This document shows positions 57,751 to 64,000 of a stretch of 64,000 bases of DNA, in pieces. Within the stretch, counting starts at the first letter, position 1. Every line of letters begins with the position of its first letter. Source of the DNA: Hyphomicrobium_A sp963726795 (lineage in GTDB: Bacteria > Pseudomonadota > Alphaproteobacteria > Rhizobiales > Hyphomicrobiaceae); contig CAVSDD010000007.1 of NCBI GenBank assembly GCA_963726795.1, forward strand, positions 1 to 64,000, read 5' to 3'. Under the pieces are notes generated by a model, which searched no databases, was not told the DNA's origin, and saw only the letters and a list, made by a program, of their open reading frames with translations. Both the position numbers and the translations under genes were made by a program.

Positions 57751-60231
57751 GATTTCTTCACTAGCGCTTTGTCGGACCGAATTCGCTGCAGCAGAGCCGC
57801 GTCCGACGTTCCATCGGAGTATTTCCTGATGTCAGCACTCAATGCCCGCTGGATATTGAACTGAGAACCATCTTGAACAACTCCAAACGCTGCATCCTCG
57901 CTCAACAAATACGCTGCAAATATTTCTCGTACTCTGCGAAGCCTACGCGCTAAAGTGTCGCCGGAGAGGTAGATAGATCTAATCTCCAAACTGCAATCCG
58001 GGTTGGCCATGGATGCAGTAAGGGCCAGCTGCTCAAAAAAAGTCACATTGAACACCGCCAGCTCAAGATGCGTTAGTCCACTGTGTCGGATTGCAACGCG
58101 TTGAGATAGCGCCAGGCTGCCCGCCGATGGATCGTACGGCTCGACAAGCCCGCTGGCGATCGATGCCGCCACACTCTCTTTCAATGGCGGCCTCGGTGTA
58201 ACCCATGCTGTCAAAATACTGCGTAACTGATCCCACGGTCAGATAACGACCTTCATCAGTGGTGCTACTATCATGCACTGAGCGGAGAAGTGTCAAAATA
58301 CGGAGATTCGATTAACGGCGACTGCCGTATCTCCGCATCAATGTCAAATATCGGAAACACATAATGCCCGTCACTCTTCTTAAAATAATTGAAATCACCT
58401 AGCAAAAGCGCGCGGATAAATTTATTGGGCGGCAGCTGCGTTTTTTCGCCGAGAAAATATGCCCTCAGAAGATCTTCTATATCAAGGGCCGCCGATGTTA
58501 TGATCCTGCGCGAAAGTGCGAGAGGGTCTTCCGTATATTATAATTTGCCAGCGTTCCAATTCGATTGGAAACGTAATCTTGGTCACAAAAATGTCTTCAA
58601 CGGTAGAGGCAAACGCTTCAAGATTTTCGATGCTGACCTTAAAGACTTTTCCAAGCTCGTAACTTCCGCTCGTTTTGCCAGCCTTTTTTACAGAAATTTT
58701 ATTCTTCAAATAGTCCACTCTTTTTCTGAACACTTCGCGTGGGGAAGGCGTAGGAAGAAAATACGAACGGGAGGAATAGATGTTGAACATCTCCGTCCTG
58801 GCAAAGGACCATGCGGATCGATCGGTGACGGGGAACATCAGCAGACAATAGACAACGTGCCTCCTCAAGGCTTGAAAGTACTGGAAGAGTGCCTGCTTAA
58901 ACTCCATCGGAAATTCATCGGTGTTATCGATGACAAATATCGGTAGTTTCTTTCGGCTTCCAACGACGTTTGATAACAGCCTTTTCAAGTACCCTTCGCG
59001 ATCCTGCTCAACTTGTTCGGCCATATATTCGCCGAATTTAATCTTGAAGGCGGTCTTGTCGTTGTTGTAAAGTTCAGCCTCGGCGCCCTCACTTCGACGA
59101 ATATAGTCCAAATGATATAGACCTAAAAGGTCGTCCCATTTGGGATGGCCGTTATCAAAAAGCTGCTTCTCCAGGCACCGAATGACCTCGTTGGTGACCC
59201 ATGCCGACGCGACTTGGAAATCCCCAGTTGCATCAAGCGCGTTTACGTTTATGACAACGCACCGCTCGCGCATAGTTCGAGGGAGAGTTTTCTTGAAAAA
59301 CCTTTCAAGAAATGTGCTCTTGCCTGCTCCCGATGGCCCCACAATAAAGACAGTATCCCCTTCCTGATCGGAAATCGTTTCAGAAATCAGCTTTCGCAAC
59401 CCGGCGTCAACATTTCGCTGGGCGGGATCGATGTTACCGAGCACATTCGCCGCCAGTTTTTCCAAAGCAAAGTCTGCAATGCGGCTTTCCTTGGTTTCAA
59501 CGAAGCACTCAATTAGTAGATCTGGATCGTTGTCCCCAGTCAGTCCCGAGAAAAATGTATTGAACACCTTGTCTAAATCAAAAGCGATTTGCGATTTGGA
59601 TTCTGGATGGATATCGGATTCTGAAAACGGGGAACTCAGAGGTTGTGCGAGAAATATTCTGTTCTGATGCACTCGGTCAAATATCTGTTTGTACAGCGCC
59701 GATCGAAATCCTTCCTTCGATGCCAATTCGAAGAATTCCGGAAAGCCATCCAAGACTGCCTTTAGGGACGGGAAAACAATTGCCTCCTTAGTTTTATAAT
59801 TCTCTCCCGGAATAAAGGGCTTAAAGAATATCCAGCGGACTCCGTCCGTTACTACGGCTAGTTGAACACCTTCTGGCGCGCAATAGGCCGCCGCTTGCTC
59901 AATGCCTTGAATTGAAGGCTTTAGCGCTGCCCCCGATATTTTGTACAACTGGCGGTTGTTGGCGCTCGTCGCGATCGAAATCGCGCCTTGCCGTTTCGCT
60001 TCTATTATGAATGCTGGCCGTTCGCTGTGACTGACAATGTAATCGGAGAACCCATTTTCATTTTTGCGCTCGCTCGAAATATCGGCGTGATTCCGACCCG
60101 AGGACTTCCGTGAGGAAACGAGTGATAAGTTGGACCTTTGCGTCTTCCTCTGTAATAATCTTATTCAGTCTTTGAGTAGCATCATCGACAAGTGCTTTTG
60201 CCCGTTCATAGGCGTCATCTATGGCCGCCAT
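57751..60231 (-). CDS. HsdR-N-like nuclease domain plus P-loop NTPase plus winged-helix protein, frame-broken
   Basis: About 826 residues, or about 980 with the cold-shock domains. Start ATG 60231. Residues ~1-150: IITEEDAKVQLITRFLTEVL, GFSDYIVSHSERPAFIIEAK (D...E-x-K), IQGIEQAAAYCAPEGVQLAV (Q-x3-Y), the PD-(D/E)XK pattern of type I restriction HsdR N-termini. ~280-520: Walker A GPSGAGKST, Walker B-like PIFVIDNTDEFP, KAP/AAA-like. Later ALDIEDLLRAYFLGEKTQLP, YLTVGSVTQYFDSMGYTEAA (winged helix) and LARRLRRVREIFAAYLLSED. Breaks near 60090, 58530, 58280, 58170 and possibly 57820. The DNA is A+T-richer than its neighbours, so transfer is likely. Probable defence NTPase; not matched to a named system. 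Confidence 0.7.
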
Positions 60232-60580
60232 TGGTCACTCTCTGTGCTGGCACCGGAATAATAACGTCGCTTTTGCTTCCGGTCAGGTAAGTCGCGCAAG
60301 AGTTGCTTGCGCTGTTAGATAAGAGCAAGCATGGCCTCGATTGCAAGATTGCCACTTAGTTATCCCCGCGCGCTCCGCCTGCCCCATACTCCCCTCATCC
60401 CTGCCCGACGAAGGGACGCGACAAGCTTGAGCGTCTGACGCGGGGCAGGGAACGGTCCCGGATGAGCCGTCGTTGCGTTCCGTTGCGCGCGCCGGTGCAG
60501 GCAGCTTCGCCCTATTCCGGGTCGTGCGACCGAGGCTATGCGTGACGGCAACGAAGCGCATGGACGCCCTTCCGCAGCGG

Positions 60581-60619
60581 CCGCTCTCACAACTACGAGA
60601 GCGGCAGCCGCCGGCGGCT
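60581..60619. repeat. Adjacent hairpin and palindrome
   Basis: CCGCTCTC (60581-60588) and GAGAGCGG (60597-60604) are perfect arms around ACAACTAC; AGCCGCCGGCGGCT (60606-60619) follows directly as a perfect palindrome. Together they would form two stacked stems in RNA of either strand. Confidence 0.8.
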
Positions 60620-60699
60620 CCGGGACGATGGCCTGCAAAGCAGGTTGGAGCCCAAGCCCGCTGCGGTCGTGTCCGCACCCTCGGCCATGAGAGATCCGT

Positions 60700-60761
60700 G
60701 CGCGGGCGCCGAAGCGGTGCCCTTTCGTCGCGACAGGATCGCAGTGCTTCGGCGCCCGCGC
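60700..60761. repeat. 16-bp perfect inverted repeat
   Basis: GCGCGGGCGCCGAAGC at 60700-60715 is exactly complementary to GCTTCGGCGCCCGCGC at 60746-60761 with a 30-base loop that itself contains GTCGCGAC. No U-tract follows on either strand, so it is not a typical terminator. Confidence 0.85.
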
Positions 60762-60912
60762 TCCCTTCGCTACGCAAACCCTCGGGGGGAAACCCCGCGA
60801 GGATGATGGCGCACGCCCCGCAAGGACGATGTGCGGCCGGCGAGACGGAAAACAGCCCCGCGCCAGCCGCCGGACCAAGCCCCCCGACCCACCCCAAGGA
60901 CGTCATGCACCC

Positions 60913-61224
60913 ATGCCCGGCAAGCAAAAATCCCGCCCGCACTCATTGAAATCGCGTGCCAACGCGCCGCCGCCAATGCCGGGCGCGGGCGCGACGCCGG
61001 CGCGAGATCGCCAGGCGGAGGCGGCCGAGACGGAGCTCATGGAGCGGCTGCTCGCGTCCGCCATGGGGCTGCCGCGCGTGTGCGTGTTCAAGGCCTGCCG
61101 CCGGAGGAAGCGCTGCGTCGCCGCCGAGCCGGCGTGCCTCGAGCATCACCGCGGGCTCGCGAAGAAACGCTGGCGCGCGGCGGCCGCGGTGTTCAGCGGC
61201 TCGGGCGCAAAGCCGGCGCGGTAA
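60913..61224 (+). CDS. Small basic protein with C-x4-C motif
   Basis: 103 residues from ATG 60913. Basic, low-complexity N-terminal half (PGKQKSRPHSLKSRANAPPP), then ETELMERLLASAMGLPRVCV and FKACRRRKRCVAAEPACLEH, with four Cys and a His that could bind a metal, and a KKRWRAAAAVF tail. Unnamed in my knowledge. The frame is open further upstream to 60829. Confidence 0.5.
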   Translation: MPGKQKSRPHSLKSRANAPPPMPGAGATPARDRQAEAAETELMERLLASAMGLPRVCVFKACRRRKRCVAAEPACLEHHRGLAKKRWRAAAAVFSGSGAKPAR

Positions 61225-61267
61225 TGCGTGGCTGCCCTCAGGCCGCTCAGGCGCCGCGCTCAGCGCC

Positions 61268-62669
61268 TCACTCCGTCCGCGCCACCACCGCGAGCGTTGC
61301 CCGCTCGACCAGGCCCTGCTTCTTGTTCACGTTGGCGAGCTCTTCCGCCGTGACCTTGACCGCCTCGCGGATCTGCTCGGGCGTGTGCTTGCGACGTAAT
61401 AAAGAAGCGCAGGCGCGCGGCCTTCATCGGCACCGCCGGCGAGATGATCGGCAGCACATTGAGCCCGCGTGCGAGCAGCCGGTCGGTCATGCGCACCGAG
61501 CGCACCGAGCAGCCGATCAGGACCGGCACCACCGAGTATCCCGCACTCGTCATGGTATCGAGCCCGGCCTTCTTGGCCTCTTCCAGGAACAGCTTGCCGT
61601 TCGCCTGCAACTGCTTGACGCGCTGCGGCTCGGCGACGAGCACCTGGAGCGCGGCGAGCGCGGCAGCGGTGCCCGGCGGCGAGAGGCCGACCGAATAGAC
61701 GAAGCCCGGCGAGTGGTACTTGAGCAGGTCGACCAGGTCGTGGCTGCCGCAGATGTAGCCGCCGCAGGAGCCGAGCGTCTTGGAGAGCGTGCCCATCCAG
61801 ATGTCCACGTCTTTGAAGTCGACGCCATAATGCTCGCCGACCCCGCGTCCGGTCTCGCCCAGCACGCCGAGCGAGTGGGCTTCGTCGACCATGAGCCAGC
61901 AGCCGTACTTCTTCTTGATCTCGATCAGGCGCGGCAGGTCGGGGAAGTCCCCGTCCATGGAGTAGAGGCCCTCGGTGACGATGAGGCAGTTCTTGTGCTT
62001 CTTGCGGTGCTCGATCAGCACCTTCTCGAGGTCGGCGAGGTTGTTGTGCTTGAAGGGTAGCGTGGTCGCGCGCGAGAGTTTCGCGCCCATGATGCCGGAG
62101 TTGTGCATCAGGCTGTCGTGCACGATGAGGTCGTCGTCCTTCATCAGCGCGCCGATGGTCGAGACGTTGGTCGCGTGCCCGGAGACGTAGACGATGCAGT
62201 CCTCGGACTCGTAGAAATCAGCGAGCGCCTTCTCGAGCTCTTGGTGCAGCGCACGCTCGCCGGCGACGAGGCGGCTCGCGGAGACCGAGGTGCCCATCTC
62301 CTCGACCGCCTTCTTGGTCGCATCGGCGACGGAGGGCTCCTGGTTCAGACCGAGGTAGTCGTAGGAGGCGAAATTGATGAGTTCGCGCCCGTTGCTCTTG
62401 GTCGTCGCGCCGAGCCGCCCCTCGTGCACGTGGTAGAACGGGTTGGGCAGGCCGAACATCGCGGCAAGCTCGCGATGCTTGTGCGAGGTCAGCGCGGTGT
62501 CGTGCTTGGAAAACGGGATCGCGGGAGCGTACTCCTCGGGCGCGGGCACGGAAGCGCCGAGCGAGCGGGCGAGCGATCGCGCCGCCCCCTTGATGCCGGA
62601 GGACGTGCGTTCCACCGCATCGACCCAGACGGTTTGATCCGCGCGGCGGCCTTCGTCCTCGGCTGTCAT
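61268..62669 (-). CDS. Alpha-oxoamine synthase family enzyme (SPT/KBL/AONS-like), frame-broken
   Basis: PLP enzyme condensing an amino acid with an acyl thioester, about 467 residues joined. An N-terminal extension of ~90 residues precedes the core: FASYDYLGLNQEPSVADATK, IVYVSGHATNVSTIGALMKD, VDEAHSLGVLGETGRGVGEH (PLP Asp), lysine in MGTLSKTLGSCGGYICGS. A break near 61395 shifts the tail (PEQIREAVKVTAEELANVNK) to a TGA at 61268. Could be serine palmitoyltransferase or a related lipid or secondary-metabolite enzyme; bioF, kbl and hemA types are less likely. No acyl carrier gene adjacent. Confidence 0.8.
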
Positions 62670-62851
62670 GAGATACCTATCTTTTTACGCCCGGGGTGAA
62701 ACGCGCTTGCGGTTGCACCCGCTCCACTTTAAATGCGCGCGTTGGGCTTGGCGAAACCATAAGCGAGTGTGCCCATCTTGCCTTACTGAACCGGTCGTGG
62801 TCAAATCGGCAACTCTCTAAAAGATCACCGTTAATTGCGGAGCGCGCGACT

Positions 62852-63409
62852 ATGGCAGCAGCCGAGGCGACACGATATTTTCCGTTCCTCGACCCGGTCG
62901 AGGAACGCGCCATCCTTGCCGCGGCGCCGGTCAAGTCCTTCGCCCGCAACGATGTCGTCGTCGACCAGAACGTGCGCATGCAGGCGATCTTCTTCATCGA
63001 GGAAGGCAGCGTGCGCGTAGAGCGTCTCGATCGCGGGCAGACGGCGCTATTGGCAGTGCTCGAGCCCGGCGAGTTCTTCGGCGAGATGTCCTACGTCGAT
63101 GGCGCGCCGACGAGCGCGCGCGTCATCGCCGACAGCCAGACGCGGCTGCGCGTGCTCGACGAGGCGGCGATTCACAAGCTGATGCAGTCGGACCCAACAT
63201 TTTCCGGACGGCTCTACCGGTCCATCGCGGCGATCCTTGCCGATCGTCTGCGCATGACCTCGCTGCACCTCGACACCCTGATCGAAGGCATCGATTATTA
63301 CAGCCGCATCCGTGGTGAGATAGAAGCCGCCGCGTCGCAGCTGCCGGAGACGAATTGGCGCCAGGGGCTCGTCGCGGCCGTCATGGCGCGCGAGGAGAAG
63401 AAGTCCTAG
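62852..63409 (+). CDS. Cyclic-nucleotide-binding-domain protein
   Basis: 185 residues from ATG 62852 (GGAG upstream). A single cNMP-binding beta-barrel: RNDVVVDQNVRMQAIFFIEE, GSVRVERLD, and the phosphate-binding cassette PGEFFGEMSYVDGAPTSARV. A helical C-terminal part (YRSIAAILADRLRMTSLHLD) follows; no helix-turn-helix as in CRP is visible. Divergent from the oxoamine synthase; may be a regulatory subunit or a CRP-like protein without DNA binding. Confidence 0.8.
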   Translation: MAAAEATRYFPFLDPVEERAILAAAPVKSFARNDVVVDQNVRMQAIFFIEEGSVRVERLDRGQTALLAVLEPGEFFGEMSYVDGAPTSARVIADSQTRLRVLDEAAIHKLMQSDPTFSGRLYRSIAAILADRLRMTSLHLDTLIEGIDYYSRIRGEIEAAASQLPETNWRQGLVAAVMAREEKKS

Positions 63410-63541
63410 ACGCCGAGAGCTCCCGACGCTTTGGTCCCGCGCTTCTGGATTTATCCCCCGCAGGCATAAGCCCGCTATATTCAACGCCAATGTGGCGGCG
63501 AGAGCATCCTCTCGCGCCCAGCCAGTAGTGGAGCTGACTGC

Positions 63542-63706
63542 TCAGTTCTGGCAGGCCTCGGCCGGCACTGCGATCTTGGCGTGAGCCTCCCAGATGAGGC
63601 GCTTGATGATCTCGACGCGAGAAGGAACGTTGGGATGCGCGCGGCGCAAATCGTCCAACTGCTTCAGCGTGCTGACATCCATGCCGACGGTGACGGTGTG
63701 GTCCAC
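63542..63706 (-). CDS. Small ribbon-helix-helix-like protein
   Basis: 54 residues, GTG start at 63706 preceded by AAGGAAGGA. The sequence HTVTVGMDVSTLKQLDDLRR followed by NVPSRVEIIKRLIWEAHAK fits a CopG/Arc-type beta-strand plus two helices. Possibly an antitoxin-like or autoregulatory DNA-binding protein, but no toxin gene is beside it. Confidence 0.6.
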   Translation of the reverse strand: MDHTVTVGMDVSTLKQLDDLRRAHPNVPSRVEIIKRLIWEAHAKIAVPAEACQN

Positions 63707-63864
63707 GGGAAAATCCTTCCTTGCCTCGGTTCGAGCCTTACTGCCAAGCCCACACTGGCAGCAAAGGGAGTCGCCGACTGTCTCCTGAGTAACATCGTCC
63801 TTCGCGGCTTGTCTTGCCCGATCCGGCTCGCTCCACCGGTTAAATCCCGGGTGTTGCAGGCAAA

Positions 63865-64000
63865 TCAGCGTTTGCCCGCGAGGATATGACTTTGCACGCC
63901 ATGCGCGGCAAGCTTGGGGCGAAGGCTAGAAATTTTGCCGGTGTTGACCCCGGCCCAGCCGATTTCGCCCGAAAGGCGCCCATATTCGATCTTGGGACAG
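63865..64000 (-). CDS. Partial gene at the window edge
   Basis: Open frame of 44 residues with the end LRPKLAAHGVQSHILAGKR and a TGA at 63865-63867; the start lies beyond the window. No function recognised. Confidence 0.45.
   Translation of the reverse strand, partial: CPKIEYGRLSGEIGWAGVNTGKISSLRPKLAAHGVQSHILAGKR

Larger units (their letters stand above)
60240..60912. other. Hairpin-rich intergenic region
   Basis: About 670 bases without a supported gene. Contains an 8-base inverted pair (60399-60406 with 60443-60450), a hairpin CCGCTCTC-N8-GAGAGCGG (60581-60604), a 14-base perfect palindrome (60606-60619), and a 16-base perfect inverted repeat (60700-60715 with 60746-60761). Open frames on both strands are Arg/Ala/Pro-rich and look like by-products of G+C content. 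Confidence 0.6.

Noticed and set aside
60473..60949. 158-residue plus-strand frame and overlapping minus-strand frames
   Set aside because: Arg/Ala/Pro-rich with no domain, present on both strands at once, and overlapping perfect hairpins; typical of non-coding high-G+C DNA.

Overview
The window looks like a chromosomal segment of an alphaproteobacterium, most likely of the order Hyphomicrobiales. The support is high G+C coding, a class I PHA synthase, the aminotransferase-hom-glpX group with recJ nearby, a DUF422 carotenoid protein, paired DUF930 proteins, a Bpt-type leucyltransferase and several YkuD-family L,D-transpeptidases. No rRNA, tRNA or CRISPR array was recognised. Many clearly homologous genes, including parC, glpX and metY, carry single-base frame breaks at plausible indel positions. 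I read most of these as uncorrected sequence errors rather than decay, and I give joined coordinates with the break noted.

Layout. 0-13.5 kb is a metal and cobalamin accessory block. It holds a minus-strand RND efflux operon (adaptor, pump, DUF3240, TPR protein, Rrf2 regulator, heavily frame-broken), a divergent two-component system, a cobalamin-riboswitch-controlled TonB receptor with a downstream membrane protein, and a MerR regulator divergent from a CDF cation exporter with a textbook MerR-type promoter. 13.5-20.1 kb is an integration hot spot with four tyrosine recombinases (one broken) and an excisionase-like gene. 20.1-30.6 kb is core metabolism and repair: recJ, an APC permease, a secreted hydrolase, glpX, hom and an aminotransferase.

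30.8-44.3 kb carries phaC, the carotenoid protein, a PhnD-like protein, DUF930 twins, a truncated haemoglobin, metY with a hairpin that could hide its ribosome binding site, an Aas-like acyl ligase, rimK and bpt. 44.3-57.2 kb is rich in envelope functions (polysaccharide deacetylase, two L,D-transpeptidases, pentapeptide protein, secreted hydrolases) and ends at parC. A short degraded copy of the parC 3' end lies about 2 kb beyond parC.

57.3-60.2 kb is the most unusual part: an A+T-richer island between parC and an intergenic region full of hairpins. Corrected for frame breaks, it encodes an HsdR-N-like PD-(D/E)XK nuclease domain, a P-loop NTPase, a winged-helix-like tail and, directly behind or fused, two cold-shock domains. 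It resembles a defence-type NTPase and is the best candidate for an undescribed system. The window ends with an alpha-oxoamine synthase, a cyclic-nucleotide-binding protein, a very small ribbon-helix-helix-like gene and a partial gene.
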